Source of the DNA: Kiloniellaceae bacterium
GTDB taxonomy: Bacteria; Pseudomonadota; Alphaproteobacteria; Kiloniellales; J153
Reading direction: 5' to 3'
Assembly: GCA_021776055.1 (NCBI GenBank)
Contig: JAJFGP010000011.1
Span: 1 to 48,903, forward strand
Length of the DNA: 48,903 nucleotides
Shown: positions 38,557-46,879 of the stretch, piece after piece
How the letters are laid out: each line of letters begins with the position of its first letter
How positions within the stretch are numbered: the stretch's first letter is position 1
Translations under genes and position numbers: made by a program
The notes under the pieces: model-generated
What the model saw: only the letters and a program-made list of their open reading frames with translations
What the model was told of the DNA's origin: nothing
Databases searched by the model: none

Positions 38557-38578
38557 GTTTCCCGGCAGGTCGGGAAAC
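38557..38578. promoter_or_regulatory. Inverted repeat GTTTCCCG-N6-CGGGAAAC upstream of the TRAP operon
   Basis: Perfect 8-bp arms, 2 bp before a TTGCGA -35-like element. Confidence 0.55.
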
Positions 38579-38580
38579 TC

Positions 38581-38608
38581 TTGCGATTGCACTCATAAAA
38601 GCTAATAT
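38581..38608 (+). promoter_or_regulatory. Candidate sigma70-type promoter for the TRAP operon
   Basis: TTGCGA-N16-TAATAT. Confidence 0.4.
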
Positions 38609-38799
38609 TCGGGGAGCTGAGGCAACGGCCCGGTACCGCGTAGGTTGATGGGCATAAAAGAACAGCATGCCCTGCAGGGGGACGATCATCCAGGTTTTCA
38701 GCCTCGACATTCATGTGCATCGGCGGAAGCGGGCGCACTTGATTTTTATCGGTCTCGGGCAAGCGCCCGGATACAGAAATACCACTGGGAGGTATCAAA

Positions 38800-39933
38800 A
38801 TGCAGAATTCAAAAACCACACCCGTCAAAGCTGTCGACGTCAAGTCACGGCGTAAATTTCTAACGGCTGGTGCCACGGCTGCGGCCGGTGGCGCGGCGAT
38901 GGTGGCCATGCCGAATATCGCCACGGCCGCACCGGCAGTCCTGAAGGTTCAGGCCGCATGGGGCGGCGGCATTTTCCTTGAGAATGCCAAAAGCTATGTT
39001 GATCGTGTCCACGCCATGGCCGGTAAGGACCTGAAGATCGATCTTCTGTCGGTCAACTCGGTCGTCAAGACCAGCCAGATGCAGGATGCCGTTCACCGCG
39101 GCGTGCTCGATGGCGCGCATTACGTTCCCGCCTATTGGTATTCAAAGTCCAAGGCAGCGTCCCTGTTCGGCACCGGTCCTTGCTTCGGCTGGTCGGCGCA
39201 AGAACTATTGGGCTGGATTCACCATGGCGGCGGCATAGACCTATTCAATGAACTAATGGGCACCCTCGATCTTAATCTGGTCAGCTTCTTCAACAGCCCG
39301 ATGCCGGCGCAGCCGCTGGGCTGGTTCAAAGAGCAGATCAAGGACGTGTCCCAGTTGGAAGGCTTGAAATACCGCACCGTCGGTCTAGCGGCCGACGTTC
39401 TACTGGAAATGGGTATGTCCGTAGTTCAGCTTCCGGGCGGTGAAATTCAGCCGGCCATGAAGAGCGGCCTGATCGATGCCGCCGAGTTCAACAATCCGAC
39501 GTCGGATAAAGACTTCGGCATGCAGGACGTTTCCAAGCATTACCATCTGGCCAGTTTCCACCAATCGCAGGAAGCTTTCGAAATCACCTTTAACAAGAAG
39601 AAATTCAATTCTCTGTCAAAGGAACATCAAAACATCCTGCGCTATGCGTCGGAAGCCGAGAATTCGGACTTCTATTGGAACAACACCCTTCGCTATGCCG
39701 ATGACTTGATCAAGTTGAAGAACGATCACGGCGTCAATGTACACCGCACGCCGGACTCGGTCATGGCCGCTCAGCTGAAGGCGTGGGACGTTGTTGTCGA
39801 CCGGATTTCCAGTGAAGATCCGTTCTTCGCCAAGGTAGTTGCTTCGCAGAAGGCCTATGCCAAAAAGGTTATGGGTTACCTGCTTCTGAACCAGCCGGAT
39901 TACGGCTTGGCCTACAAGCACTACTTCGGCTGA
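38800..39933 (+). CDS. TRAP transporter substrate-binding protein (TakP-like, Tat signal)
   Basis: SRRKFLTAGATAAAGGAAM twin-Arg signal; followed by DctQ and DctM subunits. Confidence 0.9.
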   Translation: MQNSKTTPVKAVDVKSRRKFLTAGATAAAGGAAMVAMPNIATAAPAVLKVQAAWGGGIFLENAKSYVDRVHAMAGKDLKIDLLSVNSVVKTSQMQDAVHRGVLDGAHYVPAYWYSKSKAASLFGTGPCFGWSAQELLGWIHHGGGIDLFNELMGTLDLNLVSFFNSPMPAQPLGWFKEQIKDVSQLEGLKYRTVGLAADVLLEMGMSVVQLPGGEIQPAMKSGLIDAAEFNNPTSDKDFGMQDVSKHYHLASFHQSQEAFEITFNKKKFNSLSKEHQNILRYASEAENSDFYWNNTLRYADDLIKLKNDHGVNVHRTPDSVMAAQLKAWDVVVDRISSEDPFFAKVVASQKAYAKKVMGYLLLNQPDYGLAYKHYFG

Positions 39934-39938
39934 TACAG

Positions 39939-39971
39939 CTCTTACCTATCGGCGGAGCCGATAGGTAAGAG
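39939..39971 (+). ncRNA. Perfect 15-bp stem, 3-nt loop intercistronic hairpin
   Basis: CTCTTACCTATCGGC-GGA-GCCGATAGGTAAGAG. Confidence 0.75.
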
Positions 39972-39984
39972 ACGATACGTCAGG

Positions 39985-40011
39985 GAGGGACAGCCGATGA
40001 GGCTGTCCCTC
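39985..40011 (+). ncRNA. Second intercistronic hairpin, perfect 11-bp stem
   Basis: GAGGGACAGCC-GATGA-GGCTGTCCCTC; no T-tract. Confidence 0.7.
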
Positions 40012-40044
40012 ACCTAACCCACCCAATTCACGCACAGGTTCTCT

Positions 40045-40635
40045 ATGGCTGAAAACAAAGCCATGACATCGGTTATTCACTCCGTCGAAAGCTTGAATAT
40101 TTGGATCGGGCGCGCCTTTGGCTGGTGCATCCTGATTTTGACGCTTTCCGTCTCTTATGAAGTTTTCGTCCGTTATGTCCTCAACGCTCCCACGGTGTGG
40201 GCGTTCGACATGATGGTGCAGATGTATGGCGCGCTGTTCCTGATGGCCGGGCCATATGCCCTTGCCCAGGATGCCCATGTGCGGGCCGACGTGATTCACC
40301 GGCTGATCCCCGTCCGCTGGCAGGCGCGGATCGATTTCACTTTGTACATTTTGTTCTTTTTTCCCGGCATGCTCGCCCTGTTCTGGTTTGGTTGGGAAAT
40401 TGCTTCCGACTCCTGGCGTTATCTGGAGGTCAGTTGGAACAGCCCGGCCCGAATTCAAATTTATTTCTTCAAAACCCTGATCCCGGTGGCCGGTGGATTG
40501 CTGATCCTTCAAGGCATTTCGGAATGCATGCGGTGTCTTCTGGCCATGAAGACCGGTTCATGGTTGCCGCGCCTGGAAGACGCACGGGAAACTGAAGATA
40601 TATTGAGAGGCCAGGCTACGAAGTTTGAAGCCTGA
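40045..40635 (+). CDS. TRAP transporter small permease (DctQ-like)
   Basis: Four-TM protein between SBP and DctM; WIGRAFGWCILILTLSVSYEVFVRYVLNAPTVWAFDM. Confidence 0.9.
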   Translation: MAENKAMTSVIHSVESLNIWIGRAFGWCILILTLSVSYEVFVRYVLNAPTVWAFDMMVQMYGALFLMAGPYALAQDAHVRADVIHRLIPVRWQARIDFTLYILFFFPGMLALFWFGWEIASDSWRYLEVSWNSPARIQIYFFKTLIPVAGGLLILQGISECMRCLLAMKTGSWLPRLEDARETEDILRGQATKFEA

Positions 40636-40684
40636 TAGCCCTTAATCCCTTTTTTTTCAATTTTGAGACGGAACTCCCGGTAGG

Positions 40685-42052
40685 ATGACAGACCCCCAAG
40701 TCGCTCTTTTAATGTTGTCCCTTTTCATCGTGGTGGTGCTGCTCGGGTTTCCGGTGGCCTTCACGCTGCTCGCCATGGGCGTGGGGTTTGGCTACTACGC
40801 CTACTACGAGGCGGGCAGCATCGAGACGCTCGCCGATGTGTTCAACAACAAGATTTTCTACCTGCTGAATCAGAACACCTATTCGGTGATGGAGAACGAC
40901 ACGCTGGTCGCCATCCCGCTGTTTCTGTTCATGGGCTATGTGGTCGAGCGCGCGAATATCGTCAACAAGCTGTTTTACGCGCTGCAAATGGCGGCGCGTA
41001 ACTTGCCGGGGTCCATGGCAATCGCGGCGTTGATCACCTGTACCGTGTTTTCCACCGCCAGCGGCATTGTCGGCGCGGTGGTGACCCTGATGGGCCTATT
41101 GGCGTTCCCCGCCATGGCCAAGGCCAATTATGAAAAAAGCTTCGCTGCCGGGGTCATTTGTGCTGGCGGCACGCTTGGCATCTTGATCCCGCCGTCCATC
41201 ATGCTGATCGTCTATGCGGCAATTGCCGAGCTGTCGCCCTTGAGGCTCTACGCGGCGGCCGTGTTCCCGGGACTCATCCTGGCCGGGTCATATATCGTCT
41301 ATGTCATCATTCGGGTTTTTCTGAACCCGTCGATCGCGCCCAAACCGCGCGACGAGGATGTCCCGCCAAAGCGCGTCGTTTACCTTCAACTGCTGACATC
41401 CTTCGTGCCGTTGACCGCGCTCATCCTGCTGGTGCTTGGATCGATTTTGGGCGGCTTGGCGACCCCGGCGGAAGCGGCCGCCATGGGCGCCCTGGGCGGG
41501 CTCGTCCTAGCGGCCCTGTATCGTTCTCTTAATTGGGAGATGCTCAAGCAATCCGTCTATCTGACGGCCAAAGCCACCGCCATGGTCTGCTGGCTGTTTG
41601 TCGGATCATGGACCTTTGCCTCGGTTTTCTCTTACCTGGGCGGGCACGAGATTATCGAGCATTTCTTCCTGGGCCTCGATCTCGCCCCATGGCAATTCCT
41701 AATCCTGGTGCAAATCATCATCTTTGTTCTGGGCTGGCCGCTGGAATGGTCGGAGATATTGATTATCTTCGTGCCGATTTTCCTGCCCATGCTGCCCACT
41801 TTTGATGTTAACCCCTACTTCTTCGCCATGTTGGTCGCGCTGAACCTGCAGACGTCGTTCCTCACGCCACCGATGGCCATGTCGGCCTATTACCTGAAGG
41901 GGGTGTTGGGAAAAGCGATTGAACTGATGCAGATTTTCAAGGGCCTTATGCCTTATCTCGGCATCGTTATTGCTGTCATGGTCCTGATGTACCAGTTCCC
42001 GGGTATAGCCCTGTGGCTGCCCGACGCCCTGTTTGGCAAGTATATTCCCTGA
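40685..42052 (+). CDS. TRAP transporter large permease (DctM-like)
   Basis: AVVTLMGLLAFPAMAKANYEKSFAAGVICAGGTLGILIPPSIMLIVYAAIAE. Confidence 0.94.
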   Translation: MTDPQVALLMLSLFIVVVLLGFPVAFTLLAMGVGFGYYAYYEAGSIETLADVFNNKIFYLLNQNTYSVMENDTLVAIPLFLFMGYVVERANIVNKLFYALQMAARNLPGSMAIAALITCTVFSTASGIVGAVVTLMGLLAFPAMAKANYEKSFAAGVICAGGTLGILIPPSIMLIVYAAIAELSPLRLYAAAVFPGLILAGSYIVYVIIRVFLNPSIAPKPRDEDVPPKRVVYLQLLTSFVPLTALILLVLGSILGGLATPAEAAAMGALGGLVLAALYRSLNWEMLKQSVYLTAKATAMVCWLFVGSWTFASVFSYLGGHEIIEHFFLGLDLAPWQFLILVQIIIFVLGWPLEWSEILIIFVPIFLPMLPTFDVNPYFFAMLVALNLQTSFLTPPMAMSAYYLKGVLGKAIELMQIFKGLMPYLGIVIAVMVLMYQFPGIALWLPDALFGKYIP

Positions 42053-42065
42053 TAGGCTGGATAAT

Positions 42066-42251
42066 ATGGTCGCTAAAATTTCCGGATTAATTGGATTGGC
42101 GTTGGTCGCCGTATTCGTTCTTGGCTTGGCGGAAAGTATTTCTTCCGGCTTTGCCGGCTTTTGGGGTGGCCTGCCATTCTGGGTCATCTGTCTGTTTGTT
42201 CTGCCGCTTATCGTCTACGACTATTGGGACACCTGCCTACGCAAGAAATAA
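42066..42251 (+). CDS. Small two-TM membrane protein at the end of the TRAP operon
   Basis: 61 aa MVAKISGLIGLALVAVFVLGLAESISSGFAGFWGGLPFWVICLFVLPLIVYDYWDTCLRKK; 13 bp after dctM. Confidence 0.6.
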   Translation: MVAKISGLIGLALVAVFVLGLAESISSGFAGFWGGLPFWVICLFVLPLIVYDYWDTCLRKK

Positions 42252-42260
42252 CCTCTTCCA

Positions 42261-42285
42261 CGCCGCGCCCGTCGTCGGCGCGGCG
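42261..42285. terminator. Hairpin between convergent TRAP operon and SRPBCC gene
   Basis: CGCCGCGCC-N7-GGCGCGGCG 9-bp perfect stem; no T-run, so terminator function uncertain. Confidence 0.4.
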
Positions 42286-42293
42286 GCCATTCC

Positions 42294-42680
42294 TCAAGAG
42301 TATTTCACACGTACGCCCTCGATCGCCTGGTCAAACAACGGGGCAATGCCATCTACCAAGCCATCAGGTTTGATGTCAGTGATCCAGATCAGCCGCGCTT
42401 TGTCACCATTCTCCACAACCTGCATCGAAGCACTGTGGAATTCAAAAGGAAACGGCGCGTCTGTGATCGTGTAGGCAACACGCTTGAGCTCGGAATCATT
42501 GCTGAGAATCTTCTCTTTGAGTTTCGAGCCATCAGCCATGGTGCAAAAGCGCTGATCGCCTTCCAGCCGGCATTCGGTGATCATCGGCATGAACTTTTGC
42601 ACCTCACCAACCCGGGTAATCATTGCCCAAAGATCGTCGGCCGACATCGGTAATTTGACCTCGCGATAGATCGTCGCCAT
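42294..42680 (-). CDS. SRPBCC-superfamily protein
   Basis: MATIYREVKLPMSADDLWAMITRVGEVQKFMPMI, typical START/SRPBCC opening. Confidence 0.75.
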   Translation of the reverse strand: MATIYREVKLPMSADDLWAMITRVGEVQKFMPMITECRLEGDQRFCTMADGSKLKEKILSNDSELKRVAYTITDAPFPFEFHSASMQVVENGDKARLIWITDIKPDGLVDGIAPLFDQAIEGVRVKYS

Positions 42681-42772
42681 GGCGTGCATGTCTCCCTAGT
42701 TTCTATTTCTATACGAATAACTAGATATTGCTTTACATAGTACTGTCAAGAGATACCATTGGTGCTGTACCA

Positions 42773-42787
42773 GACCGCCGGACGGTC
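42773..42787. promoter_or_regulatory. Candidate operator in the SRPBCC/TetR divergent region
   Basis: GACCG-N5-CGGTC inverted repeat just before the TetR start. Confidence 0.45.
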
Positions 42788-42807
42788 AGAGTTTGCGGAG
42801 AACCATT

Positions 42808-43401
42808 TTGCCCCGATCCAAGGGATACGACCCCAACGTTGCGCGGGACCGCGCCCTGGGCGCGTTTTGGAAGCATGGGTATCGAGCAACATCCGTGGGC
42901 GATCTTGAGAAGGCGATGGGGGTCAACAGATTCGCCATCCAGACCTTCTTTGGCGGCAAAGAGGCGCTGTATGAATCTTGCCTGGATGCGTACCTCACGG
43001 GCACCGAGGATGACTACTTTACGGGCATCCGGTCGGGTGGCCTCACGGCCATCGAGAGTTTTTTCCGCATGCTCTCAACACCAAGTGAGGTATTGCCCGA
43101 GGCGGCCTGGGGTTGCCTGCTCGTCAACAGTTTGTCCGAGCGGGCAGACCCCGGTGCGCCGCGAGTGCGCCGGCAAACCAAGCGATATCTGAAGGGCCTC
43201 AAGAAAGCCTTTCAGGGCGCCCTGCAGACGGCGACACGTGATGGCGAACTCAGATTAGGCCTCAACCACGAGGAGTGCGCCGATTTTCTGGTCTCGCTGG
43301 TCCTCGGCATACACCTCGTGAATCGGAGCGCGGGCAGCGTGGCCGCGTCGGATCCAGTGGCGGCCGTCTTGCGCGACGTCCTTGCTTCGTGGCGGGCCTA
43401 G
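42808..43401 (+). CDS. TetR/AcrR-family transcriptional regulator
   Basis: DRALGAFWKHGYRATSVGDLEKAMGVNRFAIQTFFGGKEALYE; TTG start with upstream GGAG. Confidence 0.87.
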   Translation: MPRSKGYDPNVARDRALGAFWKHGYRATSVGDLEKAMGVNRFAIQTFFGGKEALYESCLDAYLTGTEDDYFTGIRSGGLTAIESFFRMLSTPSEVLPEAAWGCLLVNSLSERADPGAPRVRRQTKRYLKGLKKAFQGALQTATRDGELRLGLNHEECADFLVSLVLGIHLVNRSAGSVAASDPVAAVLRDVLASWRA

Positions 43402-43835
43402 GCCCCGGCGAACCGGCTTTTTAGGCTTTCCAGACCCGCCGCCACTAACTCGCTGACCATACCCGGCAGTTGGTCCGCAACCTCGGGGTCCGGATCGAAG
43501 GATGCGGACCACTCGATAAACGTCGTATCGCTGTCCGTGATCGGCCGCAAGCGCACGGTGCCCTCGTAATTCTTCATGGGCATGGGCGACTCGGTGATGG
43601 CGTAGGAGTATGTGTGCTCCGTATCCGAGCGGGCCGTCTGCTTCTCCAGGAGCTGCGCACCGTCTTCCAACGTGCACTGCCGGATCGAACCGACCTGGTC
43701 GGCAGCCGGACCGGCCTCGATCTTGGTCGACTTAACCGCCGGGTGAAAGACGTAGATGCGGGCATAGTCGCCGGCTACCTGCCAGACATCTGCGACGGGC
43801 GCAGGGATGACAGCGCTTTGATAGATTTTAGCCAT
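43398..43835 (-). CDS. SRPBCC-superfamily protein
   Basis: MAKIYQSAVIPAPVADVWQVAGDYARIYVFHPAV...FIEWSASFDPDPE. Confidence 0.85.
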   Translation of the reverse strand: MAKIYQSAVIPAPVADVWQVAGDYARIYVFHPAVKSTKIEAGPAADQVGSIRQCTLEDGAQLLEKQTARSDTEHTYSYAITESPMPMKNYEGTVRLRPITDSDTTFIEWSASFDPDPEVADQLPGMVSELVAAGLESLKSRFAGA

Positions 43836-43871
43836 GGGTTTCTCCTTAGATTAAAGGTTTGGGAAGACTGT

Positions 43872-43889
43872 ATGGAACGAACATTCCGG
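43872..43889. promoter_or_regulatory. TetR operator candidate, copy 2, upstream of SRPBCC 43398..43835
   Basis: ATGGAACGAACATTCCGG, 15/18 identical to 44523..44540. Confidence 0.6.
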
Positions 43890-43905
43890 ATACCGGCAAA
43901 AAAAT

Positions 43906-44487
43906 TTACGCCAATAAGGTCGCCGCCTGTCCGGCTACCGATTTCAGGAGCGCTTTCTCGGGCCGGCTGCGCGCCAGCACGCGCAAGCCCGTCATCAGCG
44001 CGAGCAGGCCACGTGCTACCGCCGCCGCGTCCACATGCGCTGGGATCTCTTCGGCCGCCTGCCCGGCGCGGATCATCCGGCGAAAGAATTCTTCCGTCTT
44101 CGACAACCCGTGCGCCACGATGTCCGCGACCTCGCCGTCGTGAGCCGATAATTCGACAGATGTGTTGACCAGGAAGCAACCGTTTTGGCCATTGACCCCC
44201 AAAGACGCAACCACGGCCGTATCAAAGAGAGCTAGTATGGCCCCGCGCGGCGTGTAATCCCGCTCAAGCTCGGCGAAGTAGTTTGTCCGGCAAACCGCGT
44301 CATAGTGGCGCAACGCACTTAGAAATAAGTCGTGCTTGTCGCCATAGGTCGCATAGAGGCTGCTCCGGTTGACACCCATGCGTTCAACCAAATCCTGCAT
44401 CGACGTCGCCTCATAGCCCTGCGACCAGAACACGTGCATGGCACGCTCCAGGCCGTCCTTCACGTCAAACTGCTTTTCCCAAGGCAT
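43906..44487 (-). CDS. TetR/AcrR-family transcriptional regulator
   Basis: LERAMHVFWSQGYEATSMQDLVERMGVNRSSLYATYGDKHDLFLSALRHY. Confidence 0.93.
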   Translation of the reverse strand: MPWEKQFDVKDGLERAMHVFWSQGYEATSMQDLVERMGVNRSSLYATYGDKHDLFLSALRHYDAVCRTNYFAELERDYTPRGAILALFDTAVVASLGVNGQNGCFLVNTSVELSAHDGEVADIVAHGLSKTEEFFRRMIRAGQAAEEIPAHVDAAAVARGLLALMTGLRVLARSRPEKALLKSVAGQAATLLA

Positions 44488-44522
44488 GGGCCGTATCTAC
44501 CTCCACACCCATATTGGCATAC

Positions 44523-44540
44523 ATGGAACGATCATTCCAT
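44523..44540. promoter_or_regulatory. TetR operator candidate, copy 1, upstream of the TetR gene
   Basis: ATGGAACGATCATTCCAT, near-perfect palindrome. Confidence 0.65.
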
Positions 44541-44622
44541 AAAATAATATCGGCGCCCTGGGGCATCAGGCTGCTCGCGAAACGGGCAACGGTAGTCTAG
44601 ATTGCGGGATATACGCACGTCC

Positions 44623-44640
44623 GGGCGCGCCGGCGCGCCC
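44623..44640. promoter_or_regulatory. 18-bp perfect palindrome upstream of the TauE gene
   Basis: GGGCGCGCCGGCGCGCCC equals its own reverse complement. Confidence 0.6.
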
Positions 44641-44658
44641 ATCAAAAGAGTCCCCCCG

Positions 44659-45579
44659 ATGGAAATCTATCTGCCGATCGCCGGCGTTTCAGAGAATCTG
44701 CTGCTCATCCTTGGCCTGGGTGGGGTGGTCGGTCTGCTCTCGGGCATGTTCGGGATCGGCGGCGGGTTTCTTTTAACGCCGTTTCTCATGTACATCGGCA
44801 TACCGCCGCCAGTGGCCGTCGCTTCGGCCGCCAATCAGGTGGTCGGTGCCAGCGTTTCCGGCTGCCTCGCACATTGGCAGCGCCGAAACGTGGATGTGAA
44901 GATGGGGCTCATCCTGCTGATGGGCGGGCTGACCGGCTCGTCCGCCGGCGTCTGGTTATTTCAATTGCTGCGCACGGCAGGACAGATCGATCTGACGATC
45001 TCGCTGTCCTATGTGCTGCTGTTGGGGGCCATGGGCACCCTGATGCTGGTCGACGGTCTGCGCCTGTATTTCAAACGCCGCGGCGGCAAGGCGTCGGTGC
45101 GAAACCGCGGCGCGAACCGGCACACTTGGATACACCGCCTACCGCTCAAAGTTCGGTTCCGCCGCTCCGGCCTGTACATCAGCGCGTTGGTGCCGGCCGG
45201 TGTGGGCTTTCTGGTTGGGGTGCTTTCGGCCGTGATGGGTGTGGGCGGCGGCTTCGTCATGGTGCCGGCGATGATCTATCTGATCGGCATGCCGACCTCG
45301 GTGGTCGTCGGCACCTCTCTCTTCCAGATCATTTTTGTTAGCGCCAACGTCACCTTTCTACAGTCAGTCACCAATCAAACGGTGGATGCGCCCCTAGCGC
45401 TTCTTTTGCTGGTCGGCGGCACCATGGGCGCACAGGTCGGCACCCGCATAGGCGCCAAGCTGCGAGTCGACGAGTTGCGCATTCTACTGGCGGTGATGGT
45501 TCTGTTGATGAGCCTCAAGGTTTTTGTCGACCTCACCGTTTCACCGGCTGATATCTATTCGCTGGACGGCACCATCTAG
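44659..45579 (+). CDS. TauE/SafE-family sulfite exporter-like membrane protein
   Basis: GGVVGLLSGMFGIGGGFLLTPFLMYIGIPPPVAVASAANQVVGASVSG; second half LVGVLSAVMGVGGGFVMVPAMIYLIGMPTSVVVGTSLFQ. Confidence 0.92.
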   Translation: MEIYLPIAGVSENLLLILGLGGVVGLLSGMFGIGGGFLLTPFLMYIGIPPPVAVASAANQVVGASVSGCLAHWQRRNVDVKMGLILLMGGLTGSSAGVWLFQLLRTAGQIDLTISLSYVLLLGAMGTLMLVDGLRLYFKRRGGKASVRNRGANRHTWIHRLPLKVRFRRSGLYISALVPAGVGFLVGVLSAVMGVGGGFVMVPAMIYLIGMPTSVVVGTSLFQIIFVSANVTFLQSVTNQTVDAPLALLLLVGGTMGAQVGTRIGAKLRVDELRILLAVMVLLMSLKVFVDLTVSPADIYSLDGTI

Positions 45580-45596
45580 GGTTGCGCGCCGACGTT

Positions 45597-46136
45597 CTAG
45601 GCTGCGCCTACCTTCTGGCCGAGGGCCTGTGCCAACGGGCCATAACCATGCTGCGCGATCATCGGGCCGGATTTCTTGAAGATCTGGGATGACCCTTCGA
45701 TTCCGAAGCCATCCACCAGGCGATTCATGAAGGCAAACAGGGAGATGACATTTATCACGTCCTCGACCGCCTGGTCCGACCAGCCGGCGGCCCGCACGGC
45801 ATCGATATCGGTTTGACCAACTGCCCCGGGAGTCTGGGTCAATTTGTGCGCGAGTTCCAGAATGGGGCGCATGCGCGGTGAGTCCTGCGCCGACGCCACC
45901 GCCGCCTCATCCGCCCCCAGACCGTTTAGGACGGCTTGGTGCGAGCCGATGCAGTAACGGCAATCGTTGAGCCCGGAGACATAAAGGGCGATGGTCTCGC
46001 GCTCCACCCGCGAGAGATCCGAGTCCCCGCTCATCACACCAGCGATGAATTGGGTGAACGGGTGATACCGTTTGGGGTCCCGCATAAAGACATCGGCAAC
46101 CGACTGGAAATCTTGAGAATGCAGTGAGAAGGGCAT
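45597..46136 (-). CDS. Carboxymuconolactone decarboxylase/AhpD-like peroxidase-related protein
   Basis: LSRVERETIALYVSGLNDCRYCIGSHQAVLNGLG with CxxC/H motif. Confidence 0.88.
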   Translation of the reverse strand: MPFSLHSQDFQSVADVFMRDPKRYHPFTQFIAGVMSGDSDLSRVERETIALYVSGLNDCRYCIGSHQAVLNGLGADEAAVASAQDSPRMRPILELAHKLTQTPGAVGQTDIDAVRAAGWSDQAVEDVINVISLFAFMNRLVDGFGIEGSSQIFKKSGPMIAQHGYGPLAQALGQKVGAA

Positions 46137-46158
46137 ATCCTATTCCTCTAATAAAACG

Positions 46159-46176
46159 TTACGGATCGTTTCGTAA
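46159..46176. promoter_or_regulatory. Candidate operator between AhpD-like and TetR genes
   Basis: TTACG-GATCGTTT-CGTAA inverted repeat. Confidence 0.55.
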
Positions 46177-46218
46177 TATAATCAGCCGATGGCGATTTGC
46201 AAATGAATTCAGTGAGCA

Positions 46219-46818
46219 ATGGAAACGCCCGAAGACACCGATAGGGGCCGCAAACCCGGCCGGCCACGCAGCGCTGAATCGCAACGGGCCATCCTCGAGG
46301 CAACGAGTCGCCTGCTGGATTCGATGCCGGTGCGCGCCCTGACCATTGAGGGGGTGGCCAAGGCGGCGGGTGTTGGCAAGCCAACCATCTACCGCTGGTG
46401 GGATTCCAAATGTGCCCTGGTGATGGATGTCTTTCTCGCCAAGACAGCGGCGCAGGTTCCCATTAAAGAGACCGGCCCGGTCGTTGCCGCGCTGAGCGAA
46501 CACGTCCTGCGGGTCATTGCCATGCTGCGCGGCCGCGCCGGCCAGATCGTCGCCGAGATCGTCGGCGAAGGACAAGCGGAGCCACACATCCTGGAAGAGT
46601 TCCGGGAGCGTTTCTTCCTGCGGCTGCTGGCCCCCGCCAGGGCCACCATAGAGCGTGGCAAGCAGACCGGCGAACTGCCTCCCGATCTGGATACCGACCT
46701 GGCAATGGACCTGATCTATGGACCGATTTACTATCGGCTGCTGGTCGGCCACCAACCGCTGGACAAGCCCTTCGCCCGCTCCCTCGCCGCACGCGTCGCC
46801 ACGACATTGCAGACCTAG
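46219..46818 (+). CDS. TetR/AcrR-family transcriptional regulator
   Basis: GRPRSAESQRAILEATSRLLDSMPVRALTIEGVAKAAGVGKPTIYRWWDSKCALVMDVF. Confidence 0.93.
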   Translation: METPEDTDRGRKPGRPRSAESQRAILEATSRLLDSMPVRALTIEGVAKAAGVGKPTIYRWWDSKCALVMDVFLAKTAAQVPIKETGPVVAALSEHVLRVIAMLRGRAGQIVAEIVGEGQAEPHILEEFRERFFLRLLAPARATIERGKQTGELPPDLDTDLAMDLIYGPIYYRLLVGHQPLDKPFARSLAARVATTLQT

Positions 46819-46879
46819 GGCCCATAAAGTCGAGAGCCCGCCTTTCCACCGCCAAAAGAATTTCTCCTGGAGGACCCCC

